From NCBI GenBank assembly GCA_017620115.1, contig JAFZRB010000175.1, positions 1-15,954 on the forward strand: 15,954 bases of DNA, read 5' to 3'. Made by a program: the position numbers and the translations under genes. This stretch comes from Clostridia bacterium. Lineage in GTDB: Bacteria > Bacillota > Clostridia > Christensenellales > Aristaeellaceae. The notes beneath the pieces are model-generated. The model saw only the letters and a list, made by a program, of their open reading frames with translations, did not search any database and was not told the DNA's origin. Positions 7,742-13,582 of this stretch are shown piece after piece (position 1 is the first letter of the stretch; the number at the start of each line of letters is the position of its first letter).

Positions 7742-9194
7742 GGCCCGCTCCGTCCTTCCGCGACTTCAGCGGCCCGCGCAGTATGATATCCGCGTTATGC
7801 GGCCTGTGCGGAGTGACCGGCGCGAGAAACGGCTCTCCACAGGATGTTAACCATCCCAGATAGGCGCACAGAAGCCACGTGCCCAGGCAGACGCCGTACA
7901 GTCCCCACAGCGCCGCCAGCGCCACAAATCCCAGCCGGAGCAGCTGCATGCCCACGCTCACGCCGTAGTCCGGAATGGAATAACTGCCAAGGCCCGTCAG
8001 CGCGATCACGATGATGAGGATGGGGCTGATGATAGAGGCCTCGACCGCCGCCTGGCCCAGAATCAGCGCGCCGACAATGCCCAGCGCGGAGCCCAGCTGG
8101 TTCGGAATGCGCGTGCCCGCCTCGTTGAGAAGATAGAACGAGGCTTCCATGAATATTATCTCGGCGATCACGGGAAACGGCACGCGGGCGCGCGTTTCGG
8201 CGATGGAGGTGAGCAGGTTCAGGGGAATCATATGCGCGTGATATATGGTAATCGCCACATACAAAGCGGGCAGATACAGCGATACCAGCGCGCCGATTGT
8301 CCGCACGGCGCGCAGGAAAACGCCATACGGCCAGCGCATGAAGGTATCGTCCGAGGCGTGCAGCAGGTGAAACAGCGAAACCGGCGCGATCAGCGCGTAT
8401 GGCGAGCCGTCCACGATCAGCGCGACTTTTCCTTCGATCAGGCCGGCGGCCGCGCGGTCGGGACGCTCCGTCTGCAGCATCTGCGGAAACACGGAGAAGG
8501 GGTGATCTTCTATGAGCTGCTGCACATAGCCGCTTCCGGGACACACGGCTTCCCCGATGCCCCTGAGCCGTTTCCGGATCAGCGCCACAGTGTCGCCGCG
8601 CGCCGCGCCCTCCAGATACATGAGCGCGACCTGCGTCGGACAGCCCGCGCCAACCCAAACGTATTCGGAAACCAGCGCTTCAGTGCGCAGAATGCGCCGC
8701 ACCAGGGTGACGTTTGTCTTCATGTTCTCCACAAACGCCTCCTGCGGGCCCTGCACCACCGATTCGGACTGGGTGGTGCTCACGCCGCGCCTTTCATAGC
8801 CGCGCGTCTCCAGCAGAAGCGCGGCCTCTTCCCCGTCCACCATGAGCGCCGTGCGGCCGGAGAGCACGGCTTCCACTGTTTCCTTCACAAGCCGGGCGGT
8901 TTCAACGCCGTCGATTTCCAGCACGCGCTTTTTCAGATCATCGAGGCGCTTTCCGGCGCCGGCGTCCCGCCCCCGCTCCATACAGGGACGCAGGACGCAC
9001 TGATCGATCGTCTCCCGACCCGCCATCCCATCCAGAAACACCGCGCAGGCGGGCACACGGTCGATCTCGAACTCACGCAGCACCAGGTCCTGATTGACCC
9101 GCGCGTTCATCACCGTCCTGATCATGTCGAGGTTTTCACAAAGACACGCGCCGAGCGGCGAACGCATCAGCGCCGCTTTTGTCTCCTCCCGCAT
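7731..9194 (-). CDS. gerAA: GerA-family spore germination receptor subunit
   Basis: A 487-residue GerA-type subunit of the spore inner-membrane germinant receptor. A soluble N-terminal region (about 1-285) carries the family hallmarks: QGPQEAFVEN at 148-157, TNVTLVRRILR at 160-170, and QTERPDRAAAGLIEGKVAL at 241-259, followed by VDGSP. The C-terminal half (about 290-455) holds about five to six membrane helices with IPNQLGSALG at 363-372. In Bacillus these subunits oligomerise into a cation channel opened by germinants. The ATG at 9194 has a near-perfect AAAGGAGG 7 bases upstream. It is the first gene of gerA-gerB-gerC and has a sigma-G-like promoter, as expected for a gene expressed in the forespore. 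SpoVAF-like paralogues share this fold, but the adjoining gerB and gerC genes make a true receptor far more likely. Confidence 0.96.
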   Translation of the reverse strand: MREETKAALMRSPLGACLCENLDMIRTVMNARVNQDLVLREFEIDRVPACAVFLDGMAGRETIDQCVLRPCMERGRDAGAGKRLDDLKKRVLEIDGVETARLVKETVEAVLSGRTALMVDGEEAALLLETRGYERRGVSTTQSESVVQGPQEAFVENMKTNVTLVRRILRTEALVSEYVWVGAGCPTQVALMYLEGAARGDTVALIRKRLRGIGEAVCPGSGYVQQLIEDHPFSVFPQMLQTERPDRAAAGLIEGKVALIVDGSPYALIAPVSLFHLLHASDDTFMRWPYGVFLRAVRTIGALVSLYLPALYVAITIYHAHMIPLNLLTSIAETRARVPFPVIAEIIFMEASFYLLNEAGTRIPNQLGSALGIVGALILGQAAVEASIISPILIIVIALTGLGSYSIPDYGVSVGMQLLRLGFVALAALWGLYGVCLGTWLLCAYLGWLTSCGEPFLAPVTPHRPHNADIILRGPLKSRKDGAGREN

Positions 9195-9227
9195 GATTCC
9201 GCCTCCTTTTTGACAGGCTCACACGCC

Positions 9228-9256
9228 AAGTATGCGCCGCTTTCCGCGAATTATAC
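9228..9256 (-). promoter_or_regulatory. Sigma-G-like (forespore) promoter of the gerA operon
   Basis: On the - strand GTATA (9252-9256) matches the sigma-G -35 pattern G-H-A-T-R in all five positions. CATACTT (9228-9234) matches the -10 pattern CATnHTA in six of seven. The spacer is 17 bases. The site ends about 33 bases before the gerA start codon. Germinant receptor operons are classic sigma-G targets in Bacillus, so motif and context agree. Confidence 0.7.
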
Positions 9257-9284
9257 GAAATTTCGCGTTCGCGCACAGTTAGTC

Positions 9285-9314
9285 TTTACTATCTGCGCTC
9301 ATTCATAGTATAAT
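9285..9314 (+). promoter_or_regulatory. Sigma-A-like promoter for the metallo-hydrolase gene
   Basis: TTTACT (9285-9290) and a perfect TATAAT (9309-9314) are 18 bases apart on the + strand. Transcription would begin near 9321, about 43 bases before the ATG at 9364. It is divergent from, and does not overlap, the gerA promoter. Confidence 0.65.
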
Positions 9315-9363
9315 AGAATATAACTCTGATGCACATACTTTTCACAATCGGGAGGAAAGTCAC

Positions 9364-10092
9364 ATGCCGTTTACCGTTCGCTGGCTGGGACAGGGCGGTT
9401 TTCTCTTCAGACTGGGCGAGAAGACGCTGGCCGTTGATCCCTATCTGTCCGATTCCGTGGCGCAGACAGACCGTTTCCGCCGCATTGTGCCCATTCCGAT
9501 TCAGCCGGAAGCGCTGTCCTGCGACATGGTCGTCTGCACGCACGATCACCAGGATCATCTCGACGCGGACACCATTTCAAAAACCAGCCTTCCCCTTTAC
9601 GCCGGGCCGGATACCTGCATCGCGCATTTCAGGGCTCTGGGCATTGACGACGGCCGCCTGCAGCCCCTGAACGCCGGCGATACCGTTCCGCTGGGCGACG
9701 CGCGCGTAACAGCCCTTTTCGCCCGGCACACGGAGGATTCCATCGGCGCGCTGATCGAGTACCGGGGTCTTCGCCTGTATGTGACGGGCGATACCGAATA
9801 CGACGAGCGCCTGCTGGAGGCCGCGGGGCTTCACGTCGACATACTCTTCATCTGCATCAACGGCCGCCTCGGAAACATGAACGCCCAGGACGCCGCGCGC
9901 GTGGCCAGGGGCGTTAACTGCCGCCTGGCGGTGCCGATGCACTACGGCATGTTCGCGGAGAACACAGAAGATCCCGCCGTGTTCGTCGAGGCCATGAAGG
10001 GCAGCGGTATCCCTACCTTCGTCATGGATTTCGACACGGAGTACAGCGTGCCGCTCCTGGCGGAGCGATTCGCGATCAATCAGGCAACCTGA
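9364..10092 (+). CDS. UlaG-like metallo-beta-lactamase-fold hydrolase
   Basis: A 242-residue cytosolic metallo-hydrolase. The metal-binding signature THDHQDH lies at 59-65 (His60, His62, Asp64, His65), with further ligands expected at His122 (ARHTED), Asp143 (TGDTEYD) and His193 (PMHYGMF). The INGRLGNMN stretch at 165-173 followed by PMHYGMF resembles UlaG, the L-ascorbate-6-phosphate lactonase, rather than glyoxalases or RNases of the same fold. No other ascorbate genes are nearby, so the true substrate is open. GGGAGG lies 8 bases before the ATG, and a promoter lies at 9285-9314. The DRTGG gene starts only 35 bases later on the same strand with no terminator between, so this promoter may also drive the hydrogenase-related genes downstream. 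Confidence 0.85.
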   Translation: MPFTVRWLGQGGFLFRLGEKTLAVDPYLSDSVAQTDRFRRIVPIPIQPEALSCDMVVCTHDHQDHLDADTISKTSLPLYAGPDTCIAHFRALGIDDGRLQPLNAGDTVPLGDARVTALFARHTEDSIGALIEYRGLRLYVTGDTEYDERLLEAAGLHVDILFICINGRLGNMNAQDAARVARGVNCRLAVPMHYGMFAENTEDPAVFVEAMKGSGIPTFVMDFDTEYSVPLLAERFAINQAT

Positions 10093-10127
10093 ACACCAGC
10101 GACATTCTTTAGATATGGGGTGATATC

Positions 10128-10502
10128 ATGACCATACACGATATGGTTGACGTTCTCAACGCCAGAGTGCTTCGCGGCGGCGACAAGCTCGACACGCCCG
10201 TCCACACGGCCTGCTGCTCCGACCTGATGAGCGACGTTCTGGCCTTCGTCGATGAGAAGACCGTGCTCATCACCGGCCTGACCAATCCGCACGTCATCCG
10301 CACCAGCGAAATGCTGGATCTCAAGTGCCTGGTGTTCGTGCGCGGAAAGGTGCCCTCCGAGGATATCCTGGACAGCGCCGAAGAACAGGGACTTGTGGTC
10401 ATCACCACAAAGCTGACGGCATTCAGCGCCTGCGGGCTGCTCTACGACGCCGGCCTCAGGGGCGTTCCCGTCCCCACGGCCTGGGATTCGGAGGAAAACT
10501 GA
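10128..10502 (+). CDS. DRTGG-domain protein, copy 1
   Basis: A 124-residue, single-domain protein resembling the DRTGG domain, a small alpha/beta domain seen in phosphotransacetylase-related and CBS-containing proteins and as stand-alone proteins beside clostridial hydrogenase genes. Its function is not established; a ligand-sensing role is usually supposed. Visible landmarks are the N-terminal MTIHDMVDVLNARVLRGG, the CCSDLMSDVLAF stretch near 29-40, TGLTNPHVIRTSEML near 50-64, and TKLTAFSACGLLYDAGL near 93-109. The last two segments align well with the second copy at 12316-12660. GGGGTG lies just before the ATG at 10128. Its TGA overlaps the next ATG by one base (TGATG), so it is translationally coupled to the RsbW-like gene. 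Confidence 0.7.
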   Translation: MTIHDMVDVLNARVLRGGDKLDTPVHTACCSDLMSDVLAFVDEKTVLITGLTNPHVIRTSEMLDLKCLVFVRGKVPSEDILDSAEEQGLVVITTKLTAFSACGLLYDAGLRGVPVPTAWDSEEN

Positions 10503-10930
10503 TGGAGGAATTGTTTCGCATCACTTATCCCGTGGCCGCCGCCGATTACACCAGCGCCGGCAAAGCCAGCGCGGATATCAAGCGCCGGCTCAAGCAGCTC
10601 GGCGTCGGCGGCGACGTGCTCCGGCGCGTGGCCGTGGCCTCATACGAGGTTGAGCTGAACCTGGTCATTCACTCGATGGGCGGCGAGCTCTGCCTGACCG
10701 TTTTCCCGGACGCCGTTCAGCTGGTTTCGTCCGACGTCGGCCCGGGCATCCCCGATCTGGACATGGCCATGCGCGAGGGCTATTCCACCGCCAACGAGGA
10801 AGCCCGTTCCCTGGGCTTCGGCGCGGGCATGGGCCTGCCCAACATGAAGCGCAACTCCGACGATTTCAGCATCGAAAGCGTGCTGGGAACCGGAACGACG
10901 ATCACAATGCGGTTCAATCTGCCGGCCTGA
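10502..10930 (+). CDS. RsbW/SpoIIAB-like ATP-binding protein (HATPase)
   Basis: A 142-residue GHKL-fold protein that is little more than one ATP-binding domain, the size of anti-sigma serine kinases such as RsbW and SpoIIAB. The N-box is Glu49-x3-Asn53-x3-His57, the G1 box DVGPGIPD lies at 78-85, the G2 box GFGAGMGLPNMKR at 105-117, and a final GTGTTITM at 129-136. All nucleotide-binding boxes are present, so ATP binding is likely. The neighbouring genes encode no sigma factor and no STAS anti-anti-sigma partner, which argues that it acts on another partner, possibly the adjacent hydrogenase-like protein. GGAGG lies 7 bases before the ATG. The gene overlaps the upstream DRTGG gene by one base and lies 28 bases before the hydrogenase-like gene. 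Confidence 0.85.
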   Translation: MEELFRITYPVAAADYTSAGKASADIKRRLKQLGVGGDVLRRVAVASYEVELNLVIHSMGGELCLTVFPDAVQLVSSDVGPGIPDLDMAMREGYSTANEEARSLGFGAGMGLPNMKRNSDDFSIESVLGTGTTITMRFNLPA

Positions 10931-10958
10931 CCGCCGGCGAACCGCAAAGGAAAGGCGG

Positions 10959-12275
10959 TTGGAAACAACCATGCAGGAAGATAGACGCTATCATTCCGTT
11001 CGTTTGGACAAGGATCGATGCAAAGGCTGCACGAACTGCCTCACCCACTGCCCCACGGCGGCGATCCGCGTGCGCGGCGGCAGGGCGCATATTCTGGACA
11101 ACCTGTGCATCGACTGCGGAGAATGCATCCGCATCTGCGAGTATCACGCCAAGGTGGCGTTTACCGACGTCATGGCCAACATCAAGGCCTATAAATACGC
11201 CATCGCGCTGCCCGCGCCTTCCCTTTACGGCCAGTTCCGCGGCCTCACCCGCCCGGAATTCGTGCTGGAAGCGCTCAAGCGGGTCGGTTTTGACGACGTA
11301 TTCGAGGTGGCCCGGGGCGCGGACATCGTCACGCGCGCCATCCGCGAGCGGCTGAGGGAGCCGGATCTGCCCAAGCCGCTGATCTCTTCGGCCTGCCCCA
11401 CGGTCGTGCGGCTCATTCAGGTGCGCTTTCCCGAGCTGATCAACCACATTGTGGATATCCGTCAGCCCATGGAGGTCGCCGCCTCCGTGGCGCGCGCCGA
11501 ATTCTGCAAGAAGCACCGTTGCGACCCCTCCGACGTGGGCTGCTTCTTCATAACGCCCTGCCCGGCCAAAATGACGGCCATCCGCACGCCCATCGGGCAG
11601 AAAAAATCCGAGCTGGACGGCGCCATTTCCATGATGGAGCTCTACGGCCAGCTGCTTCCCCATATCAACGAGATGCTGGACGATCCGGATTTCGTGCCCG
11701 CGACGGGCTACGGCGTGGCCTGGGCCACCTCAAACGGCGAAGCCAACGCCGTCTATCCGGACAACAGCCTCGCCGTGGACGGCATTTCGAACGTCATCCG
11801 CGTTCTCGAGGAGGTTGAAAACGACAAACTGTCCGATCTGGTCTATCTGGAAGGCAACGCCTGTATGGGCGGCTGCGTGGGCGGCCCCCTCACCTTCGAG
11901 AACAGCTATGTGGCGAAGAACTCCATCCGCAAAATGGTGGGCCATATGCCGCCCGTTCATCCCGACTCGGCCGTGCCCATCTCCACGCTGAACAAGTATC
12001 CCACCAAAAACGACCTGCCCATCGAGCCCAACACCGCCGAAAAGCTGGACGACAACATGGTGGACGCCATGCGCAAGATGAAGCGCATGAACGAGATCAT
12101 CAAGCGGCTGCCCGGTTACGACTGCGGCTCCTGCGGCTCCCCTACCTGCGCCACATTCGCCGAGGATATCGTTCGCGGGTACTGCACGGAGATGGACTGC
12201 GTGCATCTGCTGCGGGAAAAGCTGAAGGTCATGGCCGAGGATATGGTGGAGCTCGCCCAATCGCGGCGCGAATAG
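10959..12275 (+). CDS. [FeFe]-hydrogenase-like iron-sulfur protein, sensory type
   Basis: A 438-residue protein. Residues 21-60 hold a two-cluster ferredoxin domain (C21/C24/C27/C31 and C50/C53/C56/C60). Residues ~75-330 are an [FeFe]-hydrogenase large-subunit domain, and a C-terminal four-Cys iron-sulfur motif follows (C389, C392, C397, C414, spacing Cx2Cx4Cx16C). The three H-cluster loops read SSACP (143-147), TPCPAK (199-204) and EGNACMGGC (298-306). The four expected H-cluster cysteines, C146, C201, C302 and C306, are present. The cysteine used for proton transfer in catalytic enzymes (TSCCP) is Ala145, and the second loop lacks the usual MPCxxKxxE glutamate. This pattern fits sensory or low-activity hydrogenases (HydS-like, groups C/D); unlike many of these, it has no PAS domain. 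The listed TTG start at 10959 has AAAGGA 7 bases upstream; an ATG at 10971 is the alternative. It is probably cotranscribed with the genes on both sides. Confidence 0.85.
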   Translation: METTMQEDRRYHSVRLDKDRCKGCTNCLTHCPTAAIRVRGGRAHILDNLCIDCGECIRICEYHAKVAFTDVMANIKAYKYAIALPAPSLYGQFRGLTRPEFVLEALKRVGFDDVFEVARGADIVTRAIRERLREPDLPKPLISSACPTVVRLIQVRFPELINHIVDIRQPMEVAASVARAEFCKKHRCDPSDVGCFFITPCPAKMTAIRTPIGQKKSELDGAISMMELYGQLLPHINEMLDDPDFVPATGYGVAWATSNGEANAVYPDNSLAVDGISNVIRVLEEVENDKLSDLVYLEGNACMGGCVGGPLTFENSYVAKNSIRKMVGHMPPVHPDSAVPISTLNKYPTKNDLPIEPNTAEKLDDNMVDAMRKMKRMNEIIKRLPGYDCGSCGSPTCATFAEDIVRGYCTEMDCVHLLREKLKVMAEDMVELAQSRRE

Positions 12276-12315
12276 GAAAGAACAAAAACAGCCATCAGGA
12301 AAGAAGGTCTGAGCG

Positions 12316-12660
12316 ATGAAGGTTTCCGATTTGATGATTCTGATCAAGGCGAACAATCTTACCGGCGAAGTATCCACCGACCGGGACGTGGCCTGCGGCT
12401 ATGTCTGCGACCTGCTCAGCTGGGTTATGGCTCACGGCGAGGAAGGCATGGCCTGGGTGACGGTGCAGACCCACCTGAACGTGGTGGCGGTTGCCGCGCT
12501 GTCTGAAATGGCCTGCGTGATCCTGCCCGAGGGCATCGTCATGGAGCAGGAAAGCGTCGATAAGGCCAACGCCGAGGGCATGTGCGTGCTCTCCTCGCCC
12601 CTTACGGCCTATGAGATCTGCGGGCTCCTGGCTTCCGCGGGCGTTCCCGCCCACGCGTGA
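12316..12660 (+). CDS. DRTGG-like domain protein, copy 2
   Basis: A 114-residue protein related to the DRTGG protein at 10128-10502. The best alignment runs over GYVCDLLSWVMAH, VTVQTHLNVVAVAALSEMACVIL and SSPLTAYEICGLLASAGV, against CCSDLMSDVLAF and TTKLTAFSACGLLYDAGL in copy 1. Both proteins have the same length of domain and no extra segment. The start has AAGG 8 bases upstream of the ATG at 12316. It lies 40 bases after the hydrogenase-like gene and 3 bases before the PHP gene. Two divergent paralogues around one hydrogenase-like gene suggest a heteromeric or two-signal sensor, but no biochemical function is known for stand-alone members. Confidence 0.65.
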   Translation: MKVSDLMILIKANNLTGEVSTDRDVACGYVCDLLSWVMAHGEEGMAWVTVQTHLNVVAVAALSEMACVILPEGIVMEQESVDKANAEGMCVLSSPLTAYEICGLLASAGVPAHA

Positions 12661-12663
12661 GCC

Positions 12664-13377
12664 ATGGAAACCCTCTTTTGCGACCTGCACCTGCATTCAT
12701 GCCTTTCGCCCTGCGGAAGCGACGATATGACGCCCTCCAACATCTGCGGCATGGCCATGATCAAGGGCCTTAACATGATCGCCGTGACGGACCACAACAG
12801 CGCCCGCAATCTGCCCGCGGCGCAGGCCTGCGCGGACGCCTACGGCCTGCTGCTGATTCCCGGCATGGAGATCACCACGCGCGAGGAAGTGCACCTGCTG
12901 GGGTATTTCCCGACGGTCGACCAGGCGCTGGAGTTCAGCGAATTCCTGCGCGCCCATATGCCGAAGAAAAAGAACAAGCCTTCGTTTTTCGGAAACCAGC
13001 TGGTGATGGACGAGGATGACAACGTTCTCGCCGAGGAGGATGAACTGCTGATCGGCGCCGCCGACCTGTCGCTCGGCGAGCTGACGAAGCTCATCCGCGA
13101 GGCGGAGGGCGTGCCCGTGCCGGCGCATATCAACCGGGGCTCCAACGGCCTGCTCATCAATCTGGGCTTCGTGCCGGAGGATCTGCGCCTGACGGCCGTC
13201 GAGGTGTGGCGCGGGCTGCCCTGCGCGCACACGCCTCAGGAGGGCCGCGTGGTATTGCATTCTTCGGACGCTCACTATCTGGGCGATATCATGGAGGCCG
13301 ACGTCTCCATAGACCTGCCGGAACGCTCGGTCGGGGCCTTTCTGGAGTATCTGCGCCGGGGACGGCCCGCCGTGTGA
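12664..13377 (+). CDS. PHP-domain metal-dependent phosphoesterase
   Basis: A 237-residue PHP-fold protein. The metal-site motifs are complete: DLHLHS at 7-12 (His9, His11), VTDHN at 41-45 (Asp43, His44), GMEITT at 67-72 (Glu69), His77, PAHINRGSNG at 153-162 (His155) and HSSDAH at 199-204 (Asp202, His204). Such proteins hydrolyse phosphoesters, for example small nucleotides or phosphorylated metabolites. Residues ~100-140 form a charged insertion (KKKNK, then an Asp/Glu-rich stretch) between the third and fourth motifs. The ATG is 3 bases after the preceding stop and has no visible ribosome site, so translation probably relies on re-initiation after the DRTGG gene; the HxH motif at residue 9 rules out a later start. 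Genes of this type recur beside DRTGG and hydrogenase genes in Clostridia, suggesting it makes or destroys a signal or cofactor precursor. Confidence 0.85.
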   Translation: METLFCDLHLHSCLSPCGSDDMTPSNICGMAMIKGLNMIAVTDHNSARNLPAAQACADAYGLLLIPGMEITTREEVHLLGYFPTVDQALEFSEFLRAHMPKKKNKPSFFGNQLVMDEDDNVLAEEDELLIGAADLSLGELTKLIREAEGVPVPAHINRGSNGLLINLGFVPEDLRLTAVEVWRGLPCAHTPQEGRVVLHSSDAHYLGDIMEADVSIDLPERSVGAFLEYLRRGRPAV

Positions 13378-13465
13378 GAACAAATCTGAAATACGTCCCG
13401 GAAGGCTCTTCTCCCCGGACAGACGCGCGTCAGCAGAGTTTGTCGCCTGTAACCACGGCGGCTAT

Positions 13466-13483
13466 TTGTTAATTCATTGACAC
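13466..13483. promoter_or_regulatory. Rex-box-like operator upstream of the hydrogenase operon
   Basis: TTGTTAATTCATTGACAC matches the Rex consensus TTGTTAA-N4-TTAACAA in 12 of 14 defined positions: the left half-site is perfect and the right has two mismatches. Rex is a repressor released from DNA by NADH and controls NADH-oxidising fermentative genes, including hydrogenases, in Firmicutes and Thermotogae. The site ends 13 bases before the -35 element of the promoter at 13497-13525, near position -57, a little far upstream for simple blocking. Confidence 0.5.
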
Positions 13484-13496
13484 GCAAAAAAACTCA

Positions 13497-13525
13497 TTTA
13501 CAAACATAACGGCTCATGTTATAAT
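13497..13525 (+). promoter_or_regulatory. Strong sigma-A-like promoter of the bifurcating hydrogenase operon
   Basis: TTTACA (13497-13502, five of six) and a perfect TATAAT (13520-13525) are separated by 17 bases, with TG one base before the -10 (extended -10). Transcription should begin near 13532, leaving a leader of about 50 bases. This is the best promoter in the window and fits a highly expressed metabolic operon. Confidence 0.8.
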
Positions 13526-13538
13526 AATCGGAGAATTT

Positions 13539-13553
13539 ATGAGCGTAGCTCAT
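13539..13553 (+). promoter_or_regulatory. 5' leader stem-loop near the hydrogenase transcript start
   Basis: ATGAGC-GTA-GCTCAT is a perfect 6-bp stem with a three-base loop, starting about 7 bases after the predicted transcript start. It lies 8 bases before the AAAAGGAGG ribosome site. A hairpin at the 5' end often protects mRNA from 5'-dependent decay; it is also long enough to bind a regulator as DNA. Confidence 0.5.
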
Positions 13554-13560
13554 GAAGATT

Positions 13561-13569
13561 AAAAGGAGG
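13561..13569 (+). promoter_or_regulatory. Ribosome binding site with unusually long spacing (hydC-like gene)
   Basis: AAAAGGAGG is a near-perfect ribosome site, but its end is 13 bases before the ATG at 13583, longer than the usual 5-9. No in-frame ATG, GTG or TTG lies closer, so this ATG remains the best start. Confidence 0.6.
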
Positions 13570-13582
13570 CATTGATACCACA

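Noticed and set aside
9316..9340. A second sigma-G-like promoter (GAATA ... CATACTT) on the + strand before the metallo-hydrolase
   Set aside because: The two elements are only 13 bases apart, too short for sigma-G, and a normally spaced sigma-A-like promoter lies just upstream.
13378..13465. Terminator after the PHP gene
   Set aside because: Imperfect GTCCCGG/CCCCGGAC pairing and the palindrome GACGCGCGTC (13422-13431) are present, but neither is followed by Ts. I cannot say that transcription stops here.
13477..13482. Perfect TTGACA as a -35 element
   Set aside because: No -10-like hexamer lies 16-18 bases downstream, and the next good -10 (13520) already has a proper -35 at 13497. TTGACA is better explained as half of the Rex-like site.
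13539..13575. Two seven-codon open frames in the hydC leader (13539-13562 and 13552-13575) as leader peptides
   Set aside because: The first has a GGAG that would fall at or before the predicted transcript start; the second has no ribosome site. Neither encodes a run of one amino acid or a known arrest motif. Chance is the simpler explanation.
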